From Methanoculleus receptaculi (GTDB taxonomy: Archaea; Halobacteriota; Methanomicrobia; Methanomicrobiales; Methanoculleaceae), in the NCBI RefSeq assembly GCF_033472595.1, contig NZ_CP137642.1:1-64000 (forward strand): 64,000 bases of DNA, in the 5' to 3' direction. Made by a program: the position numbers and the translations under genes. Shown in pieces: positions 19,419 to 28,466 of the stretch. How positions within the stretch are numbered: position 1 is the first letter of the stretch; every line of letters starts with the position of its first letter. The notes below the pieces were generated by a model. That model saw nothing but the letters and a program-made list of their open reading frames with translations. It was not told where the DNA came from and ran no database searches.

Positions 19419-19790
19419 TCATCCCGGAGGCGCGGCAAACCGCTCCCCGCGTTCGGCCCAGTTCTCGACTGGCGGTTCGTAGAGGACGATACAGAGATCT
19501 TCAGGGCGGATCCCGGGGCTACGGCCAAGGTTCCCGACGATCGCCCGGAAGAGGGCCTCCTTCTTCTCGGCGGTGCGCCCGGGCATAAGGCTGACCTCGA
19601 TCAGGATAGCATCGTCCGACCGACCTGGAGGCAGCGGGAAGTTCTCCTCTTTTCGCTCGCAGACCCTGATCCAGAGGGCGGCCTCCGGGGTTTGCAGCGC
19701 TTCGATGAATGCCCTGCGGACGCTCTCGATCATCGACCTCCGGTATTCGACCGGTTTTCCCATACGGATCTCAATCTTTACAAGCGGCAT
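19419..19790 (-). CDS. Tautomerase-superfamily protein
   Basis: A 123-residue protein starting MPLVKIEIRMGKP; after methionine removal Pro-1 is the general base typical of 4-oxalocrotonate tautomerase and related enzymes. It continues with the helix RRSMIESVRRAFIEAL and the strand DDAILIEVSLMPGRT, then a second half (KKEALFRAIVGNLG and DLCIVLYEPPVENW), so it is a longer two-part member rather than the 62-residue type. Substrate unknown. It lies 96 bp downstream of the NifK-like gene on the same strand and may share its transcript. Confidence 0.8.
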   Translation of the reverse strand: MPLVKIEIRMGKPVEYRRSMIESVRRAFIEALQTPEAALWIRVCERKEENFPLPPGRSDDAILIEVSLMPGRTAEKKEALFRAIVGNLGRSPGIRPEDLCIVLYEPPVENWAERGERFAAPPG

Positions 19791-19886
19791 TCAGACCACA
19801 TCCGGCAGGCCTCGGGGAGACGGAGACGGCTCCCCCGCTTACCTGTATGAGCGTTCCGATAGCCGGGTCTTAACGCTTCCCAGGCA

Positions 19887-21050
19887 TCAGTCCACCGCAG
19901 AGGAACCCCTGCGCCGGTGCCGGTCGATACAGGCGTTGAGCACCACCTCCATCAACCGGAGCGCACCCTCAACCCCCGCAACCGCGGGTGAAGAGAGGGT
20001 GACCCTGTTCCTGAGCGGGGGCGTCAACCCGACGAACGCGGCGTCCGGGGCGAGCGCCTGCTCGTAGGACGAGCCAAGGATCAGGTCGGGCTCTGCGTCC
20101 ATGATCATCTCCCGGATCAGGGCAAGGTCGGTCGTATGGGTGATCCCGGTCTTCCCGGGACCCGGGTCGTTCCTGGCGGCGATAAAGGCTATATCCGCAC
20201 CGAGATACCGGTCGAGAAGGTCGGCGGCGTACTCAGCGTAGGCGGCGCCGCCCGCTATCGCCACCACAGGAGGATCAAACCGGCGCAGGTATTTGTCACA
20301 GCCTTTCCTGATCCTGGCATCCGCCCACGCCGCCTCCTCTGCGACCGGGCGGGCATCGACTCCATCGATCGCGGCTCCAAGCCGCTCGAAGGTCTCGCCG
20401 AGGAGATCAAGACCGAGGAGCGAACCACAGGTTGTGCCAACACCGGGCGCAAGATCCGGGTTTGTCTCGACGGTGAACGGCGCCGCCCGCCGGGTTGCGG
20501 CGTAGCGGTCAAGGCAGAACGTGGTCTGCACAGGCACACCGGCGAGATTGAGAAGCCGCCGCGCCTCTATGGCGTTTCCCCGGCAGAAAGGGTCGAGAAG
20601 AGAGATCCCGCCTATGTTGACGCCCGGCGCGGCGGGATCGACCTCCGGTGAGATCGCCTCAAGCGCCGCCCTGTAACCGGTCTCGAGATAGCCGAGGAAC
20701 CCGGGACTGTCGATGAACAGAACCCGGTCACCATGGCCGAGATCGCTCATATCCTCGCCGATGATCGCCGGCACACATGTGTTGACCACGGCTATCCGGC
20801 TGTAGCGGTCGTCGATCTCCGCTATAACCTCCCGCAGCCTTGACTCCGTGCCGAATATAACCTCGTTCTCAAGAAGAAACGTCCCGTATATGGGAGCACC
20901 GATGAGCGAGGCGGGGTAGAAGTAGCAGCCGCTTGAACCGTGGACGACAACGGCAACGTCCTCAAACCCGGCCAGGCAGGCCGCCGCACCGGTCATCGCG
21001 CAGGGCCAGAGCGGGTTCTCGCAAGGATTATGCTGCTCTTCTGGCATCAT
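19887..21050 (-). CDS. NifK-like nitrogenase component-1 subunit
   Basis: A 387-residue protein of the nitrogenase component-1 fold. Cysteines C17 (LWPCAMTG), C42 (HGSSGCYFY) and C92 (NTCVPAIIGED) correspond to the three cluster ligands of component-1 subunits. The middle domain has GPxx-like loops (GISLLDPFCRGN), and the last domain keeps a Rossmann-like pattern (VVAIAGGAAYAEYAADLL) and a typical end (ALAPDAAFVGLTPPL, then GVEGALRLMEVVLNA). It differs clearly from the NifD-like protein at 16682-17749, which argues for a heteromeric enzyme. It is 33 bp downstream of leuB on the same strand, so it may be read from the leu operon. Confidence 0.78.
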   Translation of the reverse strand: MMPEEQHNPCENPLWPCAMTGAAACLAGFEDVAVVVHGSSGCYFYPASLIGAPIYGTFLLENEVIFGTESRLREVIAEIDDRYSRIAVVNTCVPAIIGEDMSDLGHGDRVLFIDSPGFLGYLETGYRAALEAISPEVDPAAPGVNIGGISLLDPFCRGNAIEARRLLNLAGVPVQTTFCLDRYAATRRAAPFTVETNPDLAPGVGTTCGSLLGLDLLGETFERLGAAIDGVDARPVAEEAAWADARIRKGCDKYLRRFDPPVVAIAGGAAYAEYAADLLDRYLGADIAFIAARNDPGPGKTGITHTTDLALIREMIMDAEPDLILGSSYEQALAPDAAFVGLTPPLRNRVTLSSPAVAGVEGALRLMEVVLNACIDRHRRRGSSAVD

Positions 21051-21083
21051 GGCAAACAGCAGGAGGCGGAGAATAAAACCCCT

Positions 21084-22205
21084 TCAAACCGTCCGGACGA
21101 GCGCGGCAAGATGGCGCCCCACCTCGCTCGTCTTCTTCTCCCCGCCCATATCCCTGGTGACGAACCCCTCGAGGATACTCCGCTCGATTGCCCGGAGAAC
21201 CGCCGCCGCGGCCTCGTGCTCACCGATGTGATCCAGGAGCATCGAGCCCGCCCAGACGGTGGCAAACGGATTTGCAACGTCCTGGCCGCGGTACTTCGGT
21301 GCCGAACCGTGGATCGGTTCAAACATAGAGGTGCCGGAGGGGTTGATGTTCCCGCCCGGCGCAAGACCGAGTCCGCCCTGTATCATGGCGCCGAGATCGG
21401 TGATTATATCGCCAAACATGTTCGGGGTGACGACAACATCGAACCACTCAGGGTTCTTCAGGAACCACATCGTGACAGCGTCGACAAAGTTGAACTCCGT
21501 CGAGACGCCCGGATAACCTGCGGCAACCTCCGAGAAGACGTCCCGCCAGAGACCGTAGACGTCGGAGAGGACGTTTGCCTTGTCGACCGAGGTGACCTTC
21601 TTCCTCCGCTGCATGGCAAGGTCGAAGGCGTAGCGGATGACCCGCCCCGCCCCCTCGCGGGTGATGACACCGATCTGGTATGCAACTTCTTCAGCATCGG
21701 TCTCGACGTCCAGACCGAACCTGATGCTGTACATCTCCCGCAGAACCTCCAGCGTCTTCTGCTCGCGTCCCCCGGCAAACCTGGATCCGATCCCGACATA
21801 GAAGTCCTCCGTGTTCTCCCTGACCACCACGAAATCGATATCCTCAGGACGCTTATTCGCAAGCGGCGTCTGGACACCCTCAAGCAGCCGTATAGGCCGG
21901 AGGTTTATGTACTGGTCGAAATGGAACCGGATAGCAAGCAGTATGCCTTTCTCCAGTATACCGGGTCTCACCCGCTCATCACCGATCGCCCCAAAATAGA
22001 TCGCGGGGAACTTCGAGAGGTCCTGGATATCCTCCTCCGTCAGGAGTTCGCCTGCTGCAAGGTATCGTTCGGCACCTATATCGAACTCTGTCCAGTCGAT
22101 ATCAAACCCGTAACGCTCTCCCGCGGCGTCCAGGACGTCTCTGCCCGCTGCTACGATCTCGGGTCCTATCCCATCCCCGCCTATTGCGGCTACGCGGTAT
22201 TGCAT
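21084..22205 (-). CDS. leuB: 3-isopropylmalate dehydrogenase family (LeuB/AksF)
   Basis: A 373-residue beta-decarboxylating dehydrogenase. It shows the N-terminal GGDGIGPEI, the substrate loop LRPIRLLEG, the [12 protein letters not shown] block, the lysine-aspartate region [10 protein letters not shown], the metal site [11 protein letters not shown] and the coenzyme loop [13 protein letters not shown]. Reaction: NAD-dependent oxidation and decarboxylation of 3-isopropylmalate in leucine synthesis. The methanogen paralogue AksF acts on homoisocitrate-type acids for coenzyme B, and sequence reading alone does not separate them. Its start overlaps the leuD stop by 16 bp, placing it third in leuC-leuD-leuB. 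Confidence 0.88.
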   Translation of the reverse strand: MQYRVAAIGGDGIGPEIVAAGRDVLDAAGERYGFDIDWTEFDIGAERYLAAGELLTEEDIQDLSKFPAIYFGAIGDERVRPGILEKGILLAIRFHFDQYINLRPIRLLEGVQTPLANKRPEDIDFVVVRENTEDFYVGIGSRFAGGREQKTLEVLREMYSIRFGLDVETDAEEVAYQIGVITREGAGRVIRYAFDLAMQRRKKVTSVDKANVLSDVYGLWRDVFSEVAAGYPGVSTEFNFVDAVTMWFLKNPEWFDVVVTPNMFGDIITDLGAMIQGGLGLAPGGNINPSGTSMFEPIHGSAPKYRGQDVANPFATVWAGSMLLDHIGEHEAAAAVLRAIERSILEGFVTRDMGGEKKTSEVGRHLAALVRTV

Positions 22206-22681
22206 GTCTCCACCCGGTCCAGGCTCCTCGCATAGGCCACGAGACCGCCGGCCTCGACGATCCTCTTCATGAAATCAGGCACAGGCTCGACCGGAAGCCT
22301 TCTTCCCTCCAGATCGATGCAGCCCGCTTTGATATCCACCGAGATGACCTCGCCGTCCTGGATGGCATCGGTCTCCGGACAGACCAGAGGCAGGAGCCCG
22401 GTGTTGATCGCGTTCCGGTAAAAGATCCTGGCAAACGACTTTGCTACCACGATCTTAACGCCGGCGCCGAGCAGAGCAAGCGGCGCGTGCTCACGCGACG
22501 ACCCGCACCCGAAGTTGCGGCCGGCGACCACGATATCCCCGTCCCGCACCTCTACTGCAAACTCATCCCGCGTCCCCTCGAACGCATGTTTTGCAAGTTC
22601 CGCCGGATCGTAGATCGTCAGGAACCTGCCGGGGATGATAGCATCCGTATCGATATCATCTCCAAACTTCCATACCCGCAT
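22190..22681 (-). CDS. leuD: 3-isopropylmalate dehydratase small subunit
   Basis: A 163-residue swivel-domain subunit starting [20 protein letters not shown], typical of archaeal LeuD/Hac[15 protein letters not shown] at about 52-65 is the conserved substrate-binding serine loop. It works with LeuC to isomerise 2-isopropylmalate to 3-isopropylmalate; the coenzyme B pathway (HacAB/AksDE) is an alternative assignment. Upstream in-frame starts fall inside leuC and are rejected. It follows leuC by 5 bp. Confidence 0.9.
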   Translation of the reverse strand: MRVWKFGDDIDTDAIIPGRFLTIYDPAELAKHAFEGTRDEFAVEVRDGDIVVAGRNFGCGSSREHAPLALLGAGVKIVVAKSFARIFYRNAINTGLLPLVCPETDAIQDGEVISVDIKAGCIDLEGRRLPVEPVPDFMKRIVEAGGLVAYARSLDRVETCNTA

Positions 22682-22686
22682 GATTC

Positions 22687-23940
22687 TCACACCTCCCTCG
22701 GGTCGGTGATCTCGCCGTAGAGTGCGCTTGCCGCTGCCGTCGCCGGCGAGGAGAGGTAGACCGATGCCGCGGTGCTCCCCTGCCGGCCCCGGAAGTTCCG
22801 GTTGGATGTCGAGAGCGAGACCTCGCCCGGTGCAAGCAGCCCGAACGCTCCGCCCATACAGGGGCCGCAGCATGGCGCCTCAACGAGCGCCCCGGCTTCA
22901 ACAAACCGTTCGATGAGTCCGGCCCGGAGAGCCTTCAGATACTCCGTTCGGGAGGCGGGGATGACTATCACCCGGACGCTCTCCGCGAAGCGGTCGGCCG
23001 ACCCGAGCACCTCCGCCGCCTCCTCCAGGTCCTCGTAACGGCCGTTGGTGCAGGAACCTATGAAGACCTGATCGATCCTCGTTCCGGCAACCTCCGTTAC
23101 GTCCACGACATTATCGACGTTGTGCGGGACGGCAACCTGCGGGGCGAGATCGGTGACATCGTAGTGCCTCCGTTCCCTGTATGAGGCATCGGGGTCGCTT
23201 GCAAGATCAAACGGCTCGATTGCGCGCCGTTCGGTGACGTAGCCCCATGTGGTTGCATCGGGCGGGACTATACCGGCCTTCGCCCCCATCTCTATCGCCA
23301 TGTTCGCACACGTCATCCGGCCCGCCATATCCATCTCGCGTATCGCCCGGCCCGTGAACTCGAGTGCCATGTAGGTTGCGCCATCGGCACCGATATCGCC
23401 TGCGAGGGAGAGGATCAGGTCTTTTGCCCCCACCCTCCGGCCAAACGTTCCATCTATCTCAAGCAGGATGCTCTCCGGCACCCGGAAGTAGAGCGCCCCG
23501 AACTTCAGGACGAACCCCATATCAGTCGAACCGATCCCGGTCGCAAACGCTCCAGCGGCGCCGTAGGTGCAGGTGTGGGAGTCGGTCCCAACGACAATCT
23601 CGCCTGGCGCCGCCTTTCCTTTCTCCATCACGACCTGATGGCAGACGCCTTCGCGCAGGTCGTAGTTGCGGATCCCCTGCTCATCTGCAAACCGCCGCAT
23701 GAAGACGTGGTTCTCGGCGGCGGGTATCGAGTCGGCGGGCACCTGGTGGTCAAAGAGCATGATGATCCGTTCCGGATCGAATACACGCTCCCCACCCATC
23801 TCGCCAAAGACCCTGATTGCAAGCGGGCCGGTGATGTCGTGGATCATCGCCGCATCCACCGGCACCATAACAACCCTGCCCGCCCGGATGGGTCTTTTGC
23901 AGTGCTGCGAAAATATCTTCTCTACGATAGTCGCCGACAT
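22687..23940 (-). CDS. leuC: 3-isopropylmalate dehydratase large subunit
   Basis: A 417-residue aconitase-family enzyme. The [4Fe-4S] cysteines are in FIGSCTNGR and in APCCGPCMGG near 350. Other family blocks are MLFDHQVPADS, GTDSHTCTYGA and STSNRNFRGRQGS. The start MSATIVEKIF at 23940 is preceded by GAAGGAT; a longer in-frame start is unlikely. It is the first gene of leuC-leuD-leuB and is divergent from mutS, with 148 bp between them. Leucine synthesis is the simplest role; the homoaconitase-type role in coenzyme B synthesis cannot be excluded. Confidence 0.9.
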   Translation of the reverse strand: MSATIVEKIFSQHCKRPIRAGRVVMVPVDAAMIHDITGPLAIRVFGEMGGERVFDPERIIMLFDHQVPADSIPAAENHVFMRRFADEQGIRNYDLREGVCHQVVMEKGKAAPGEIVVGTDSHTCTYGAAGAFATGIGSTDMGFVLKFGALYFRVPESILLEIDGTFGRRVGAKDLILSLAGDIGADGATYMALEFTGRAIREMDMAGRMTCANMAIEMGAKAGIVPPDATTWGYVTERRAIEPFDLASDPDASYRERRHYDVTDLAPQVAVPHNVDNVVDVTEVAGTRIDQVFIGSCTNGRYEDLEEAAEVLGSADRFAESVRVIVIPASRTEYLKALRAGLIERFVEAGALVEAPCCGPCMGGAFGLLAPGEVSLSTSNRNFRGRQGSTAASVYLSSPATAAASALYGEITDPREV

Positions 23941-24088
23941 ACAGTATCCTTCTCTTCTGTAGGTGCTCGGGACGTATGTAGTTTGCCGGAACAAGGGAGG
24001 GTGGTGCAGTTGAATCCGGGCTCGTTTCGGCCGATTTTGCACGGCAGTAGTCTTATGTTTCTCCGCGCGGTACTTCTTAACAGAAGCA

Positions 24089-26710
24089 ATGACCGACGGA
24101 CCTACCCCGGCAATGCGGCAGTACTATGCTGTGAAGGCACGCTACCCGGACGCTATCATCTTCTTTCGGATGGGAGATTTCTATGAGACCTTCGGGGATG
24201 ATGCCGGTGTGGTGGCCCGCGAACTCGAGATCACCCTCACGGCGAGGGGCAGGGACCGGAACGGTGAGCGGATGCCTCTTGCAGGCGTCCCCCACCACGC
24301 CGCCGACGGCTACATCGCACGCCTGGTGAACAAGGGCTACAAGGTGGTCATATGCGATCAGGTGGAGGACCCGAAGACCGCTAAGGGGATCGTGAAACGG
24401 GAGGTCACCCGTGTGATCACCCCGGGGACGCTGATCGACTCCTCGATGCTCGGTTCGGCCGGCGCCCACTACCTGATGGCGGTCGCCCCCGATCGGGCGG
24501 ACTCATTCGGCCTCGCCTTCCTGGACGTCTCCACAGGCGAGTTCTTTGTATCATCTGGGAGCGGGGAACGCGGTTACGCCGATATCATCTCGGAGGTTGT
24601 GCGTTACCGCCCGACGGAGGCGATCGTCCCCGAGAGCCCTGGAGGTGACCTCCCCGCCAGGCTTGAGGCACTGGGGGTGACGGTGAGCCGTTACCGCGAC
24701 GATGCCTTCGACCCAGGGGTTGCATACAAACGTCTCTGCAGCCAGTTCGGGACGACAACCCTCGACGGCTACGGCTGTGCGCAGATGACTGGAGCCATCG
24801 CCGCGGCAGGTGCAGCGCTCCTTTACGCCCAGGAGACACAGCAGTCACCCCTCCCTCACATCTCCGGGTTGTCGACCCGGGTGCCCTCTGAGAATATGCT
24901 GCTCGATGCGATCACCCTCCGGAACCTGGAGATCACAGCCCCCATCCGTGGAGGTAACGATGCAAACACCCTCCTCTCAACCCTCGATATCACGGAGACA
25001 CCGATGGGGAGCCGGATGATGAGGTCGTTTCTGATCGCGCCGCTGCTCCGGAAGGATGCTATCGAGGCGCGGCTCGATGCGGTGGAATGGTTCTTTGACC
25101 GCACCATTGAGCGGCAGGCGCTTCGCGCGGCTCTCGGCGATGTTGCTGATATAGAGCGGATTGCCGGGAGGATCGCCTATGGAAACGCCGGCCCTCGTGA
25201 CCTTGTAACGCTCAGGGACTCGCTCGAAGCGATCCCTGGCATAAAAGCGCTCTTTGACGCCGATGCTCCGCCGCTCATCCGTGAGGCCCTGGATATGATG
25301 GCCGACCACGCCTCGGCTGCAGACCTAATTGCCCGGGCTATAGTCGACGACCCCCCGGCGCTCGCCAGATCGGGTGGCATGATCCGCGATGGGTTCAACG
25401 CGAAACTCGACGACCTCCGGCACCTGGCGACGTCCGGGAAGGACTGGATCGCCGAGTTCCAGCAGCAGGAACGGGAGAGGACGGGTATCAGGTCGCTCAG
25501 GGTCGGCTACAACCGTGTCTTTGGTTACTACATCGAGGTGACAAGACCCAACCTGCACCTTGTTCCTCCGGAGTATGAACGCCGGCAGACGATCGCAAAC
25601 GGCGAGCGCTACACGACCCCCGACCTCCGGGAGAAGGAGGCGATGATCGCGACCGCTGAGGACCGACTCTCGGCACTTGAAGCAGAAGTCTACGCCGACC
25701 TCATAAGGACACTCGCAGCGGAGGTTCCCGGGCTGCAGGCGACCGCCAGGGCTGTAGGGCTGCTCGACGTTTATTCGGCGCTCGCCGAGGTTGCCGCACG
25801 CTACGGCTACACCAGGCCGAGGATCGAGGAGAGCGGCCGGATCCTCATCCGCGACGGCCGCCACCCCGTGGTGGAGCGGAACCTCCAGACCCCGTTTGTT
25901 CCCAACGACACCGAACTTGACAGCGGCGGCACCCAGATCATGATCATCACCGGGGCGAACATGTCGGGCAAGTCCACCTACATGCGGGCGGTGGCGCTCT
26001 GCTGCATCATGGCCCAGATGGGGAGTTTCGTCCCGGCGCGGCATGCAACCATCGGGATCGTCGACCGGGTCTTCACAAGGGTGGGGGCGTTTGACGACCT
26101 GGCATCCGGGCAGTCCACGTTCATGGTCGAGATGCTGGAACTCGCAAACATCCTCAACAACGTAACACCGCAGAGTCTCGTCATCCTGGACGAGATCGGC
26201 CGGGGGACGAGCACGCTGGACGGTTCTGCCATCGCCAGGGCGGTTGTGGAGTTCCTGCACGGAAAAGCGGTTGTGGGCCCGCGGACGCTCTTTGCAACCC
26301 ATTTCCACGATCTGGTCGACCTTGAGGGCTCGCTTGCGCGGGTGAAGAACTTCCATTTTGCGGTGAAGGATACCGGAACCGACGTTGTCTTCCTACGTAA
26401 GATCATCCCTGGCGCAACGGACAGGAGTTACGGTGTCCACGTCGCCCACCTTGCAGGTGTCCCGAAGAAGGTGACCGACCGGGCAAGACAACTCATGAAA
26501 GAGGCATCGGCACGGCAACTCCCCGACGGTCCCCGGGCACCCCTCTACACCCAGATGCTCCTGATCGATCCGGGCGAGGGCGTTGTGGAGGAGAATCCCG
26601 CGATCAAAGAGCTCAGAGCGTTGAACCCCAACGAGATGACGCCGATAGAGGCTTTGAACACCCTATGCCGTCTCCATAGGCTTGCAAACGGCGAGGATGA
26701 AGAGCGATGA
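24089..26710 (+). CDS. mutS: DNA mismatch repair protein MutS
   Basis: An 873-residue MutS of the bacterial MutS1 type. The mismatch-reading Phe-x-Glu is F31-Y-E33 in GDFYETFGDD. The ATPase domain holds Walker A GANMSGKSTYMR at about 620-631, the helical STFMVEM segment, Walker B VILDEIGRGTSTLDG and the ATHFHDL motif. The C-terminal end is short. It binds mismatches and signals to MutL. mutL starts within the mutS stop (4-bp overlap). MutSL pairs are absent from many archaea but found in Methanosarcinales, Methanomicrobiales and haloarchaea, and are thought to have come from bacteria. Confidence 0.97.
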   Translation: MTDGPTPAMRQYYAVKARYPDAIIFFRMGDFYETFGDDAGVVARELEITLTARGRDRNGERMPLAGVPHHAADGYIARLVNKGYKVVICDQVEDPKTAKGIVKREVTRVITPGTLIDSSMLGSAGAHYLMAVAPDRADSFGLAFLDVSTGEFFVSSGSGERGYADIISEVVRYRPTEAIVPESPGGDLPARLEALGVTVSRYRDDAFDPGVAYKRLCSQFGTTTLDGYGCAQMTGAIAAAGAALLYAQETQQSPLPHISGLSTRVPSENMLLDAITLRNLEITAPIRGGNDANTLLSTLDITETPMGSRMMRSFLIAPLLRKDAIEARLDAVEWFFDRTIERQALRAALGDVADIERIAGRIAYGNAGPRDLVTLRDSLEAIPGIKALFDADAPPLIREALDMMADHASAADLIARAIVDDPPALARSGGMIRDGFNAKLDDLRHLATSGKDWIAEFQQQERERTGIRSLRVGYNRVFGYYIEVTRPNLHLVPPEYERRQTIANGERYTTPDLREKEAMIATAEDRLSALEAEVYADLIRTLAAEVPGLQATARAVGLLDVYSALAEVAARYGYTRPRIEESGRILIRDGRHPVVERNLQTPFVPNDTELDSGGTQIMIITGANMSGKSTYMRAVALCCIMAQMGSFVPARHATIGIVDRVFTRVGAFDDLASGQSTFMVEMLELANILNNVTPQSLVILDEIGRGTSTLDGSAIARAVVEFLHGKAVVGPRTLFATHFHDLVDLEGSLARVKNFHFAVKDTGTDVVFLRKIIPGATDRSYGVHVAHLAGVPKKVTDRARQLMKEASARQLPDGPRAPLYTQMLLIDPGEGVVEENPAIKELRALNPNEMTPIEALNTLCRLHRLANGEDEER

Positions 26711-28455
26711 CAGAGATCCACGTCCTCGACCCCGAGACCGTGAACCAGATCGCTGCCGGAGAGGTCGTGGAACGGCCGGCATCGGTGGCAAAGGAACTCC
26801 TGGAGAACGCTATCGACGCCGGGGCAACGGTTATCCTGCTTGAGATCGCATCGGATGCTGCCGGGATAACTAAGATCCAGGTGACCGACAACGGAGAGGG
26901 GATGACGCCGGGAGAGGCCGTCCTTGCGTTCCAGCCTCACGCGACGAGCAAGATCCGGGATATCACCGACCTCTCCACGATCAGGACACTCGGGTTTCGA
27001 GGTGAGGCGCTCGCGAGCATCGCCGCGGTCTCGGAGGTGACCATGGTCACCCGGCCGCGTGGAGGCGAAGCGCTCAGCGGCACCCGCCTCGTGGTAAGGG
27101 GCGGCGAGATCGTGGAGACGGCCGAGGTAGGGGCGCCGGAGGGGACAACGGTCACCGTCGAACGGCTCTTCTACAACACACCCGTCCGCAGGAAGTTTCT
27201 AAAGAGCAGGAACACCGAGCTTGCCCACGTCTACGCGGTCGTTGAGAGCCTGGCGCTGGCGCATGGCGAGATCGCCTTCAGGGTGGTGCACAACGGGAAA
27301 GAGCGGATGGCAACCCAGCGATCCGCAGGACTGCTTGCAACCGTCGCGGGACTGTATGGTGCCGACCTGGCCCGATCGCTCCTCCCCGTCGAGGGGAGGC
27401 TTCCGTTCCTTACCATCCGCGGCTACGTATCCCGGCCCCAGGAGAACAGGGGGAGCCCCTCACAGATCTCTCTCAGCATCAACGGACGAAGCATACTCTC
27501 CCGCAAGATCGCCGCCGCCGTCAGGGAGGGTTACGGAAACCTCCTCCCTAAAGACAGATACCCGGTAGCGTTCATGGACCTTGCGATCGATACCGGGCTT
27601 GTTGACGTCAACGTCCACCCGACCAAGCGAGAGGTCCGGCTATCCAGGGAGCGCGAGATCCTGGAGGCGGTCACCGCAGCGGTGAGGAAAGCGCTCGCAG
27701 ACCACGACCTCTCACGGGATGCGCCAGGAGAGCCAGTGCAGCAGCAGATCGTGGCGGATGATACGCCACCGGTGGCGCGGGAGACTGAAGCGGTCTACGC
27801 GGCCGCTCACCGCGGCGGACCCGCCCTGGCCGATAAACGCCTCCGCCGGACAGAGAGGGAGGGGGAGAAGAACCTTCTGCCGGCGATGGAGCCGATAGGG
27901 CAGGTGGCCGCAACCTACATCGCGGCGGAGGGGGTCGACGGCACCCTCTACCTCGTCGACCAGCATGCCGCCCATGAACGGATCCTCTACGACCAGGTCG
28001 TGGAGCAGCGTGATGCCGAATCCGCCGCACAGGAACTGCTCGTCCCGGTCATCCTCCCCCTCTCTCCGAAAGAGGCCGCCGCGCTCCGGGAGGCGATCCC
28101 GCTCCTGGCGGGGGAGGGGTTTGTGGTGGAGGAGTTCGGCCGGGACACATTCGCCGTCCGGGCAGTCCCCGCCGCCCTCGGTGCGGTGGAGGACGCCGCC
28201 GGCACGGTCAGAGAGACCATCGCCGATCTCCTCAGCGGCGAGTCCCGCGCTCACACCGACCGGCGGGAGGCGGTCACCTGCATAATCGCCTGCAGGGGCG
28301 CAATCAAGGCCGGCACCCGTCTCACGCCAGAGCAGCAGCGACTGTTGATCTCGCAGCTCGCCCGGACGAAGACCCCATGGACGTGTCCGCACGGGAGACC
28401 AACGGTTGTGGCGTTCGATAGAAAGAAACTCGAAAAGATCTTCGGGCGGAGATGA
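26707..28455 (+). CDS. mutL: DNA mismatch repair protein MutL
   Basis: A 582-residue MutL. The GHKL ATPase domain starts with NQIAAGEVVERPASVAKEL, then DNGEGM, LGFRGEALASI and FYNTPVRRKF. An acidic linker follows, then the C-terminal dimerisation domain. It carries DQHAAHERILYDQ (D418), ACRGAIKAG and CPHGRPT, close to the metal-binding motifs of endonuclease-type MutL. The last acidic residue of DQHA-x2-E-x4-E is Asp rather than Glu. This suggests a nicking MutL that needs no MutH. It converges on the Lon-like gene with 11 bp between stops. Confidence 0.96.
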   Translation: MTEIHVLDPETVNQIAAGEVVERPASVAKELLENAIDAGATVILLEIASDAAGITKIQVTDNGEGMTPGEAVLAFQPHATSKIRDITDLSTIRTLGFRGEALASIAAVSEVTMVTRPRGGEALSGTRLVVRGGEIVETAEVGAPEGTTVTVERLFYNTPVRRKFLKSRNTELAHVYAVVESLALAHGEIAFRVVHNGKERMATQRSAGLLATVAGLYGADLARSLLPVEGRLPFLTIRGYVSRPQENRGSPSQISLSINGRSILSRKIAAAVREGYGNLLPKDRYPVAFMDLAIDTGLVDVNVHPTKREVRLSREREILEAVTAAVRKALADHDLSRDAPGEPVQQQIVADDTPPVARETEAVYAAAHRGGPALADKRLRRTEREGEKNLLPAMEPIGQVAATYIAAEGVDGTLYLVDQHAAHERILYDQVVEQRDAESAAQELLVPVILPLSPKEAAALREAIPLLAGEGFVVEEFGRDTFAVRAVPAALGAVEDAAGTVRETIADLLSGESRAHTDRREAVTCIIACRGAIKAGTRLTPEQQRLLISQLARTKTPWTCPHGRPTVVAFDRKKLEKIFGRR

Positions 28456-28466
28456 GTCCGCACCCT

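Noticed and set aside
15904-21050. True molybdenum nitrogenase (nifHDK)
   Set aside because: Component-1 subunits are too short, the cofactor-binding cysteine is missing by eye, and no nifE, nifN or nifB is present.
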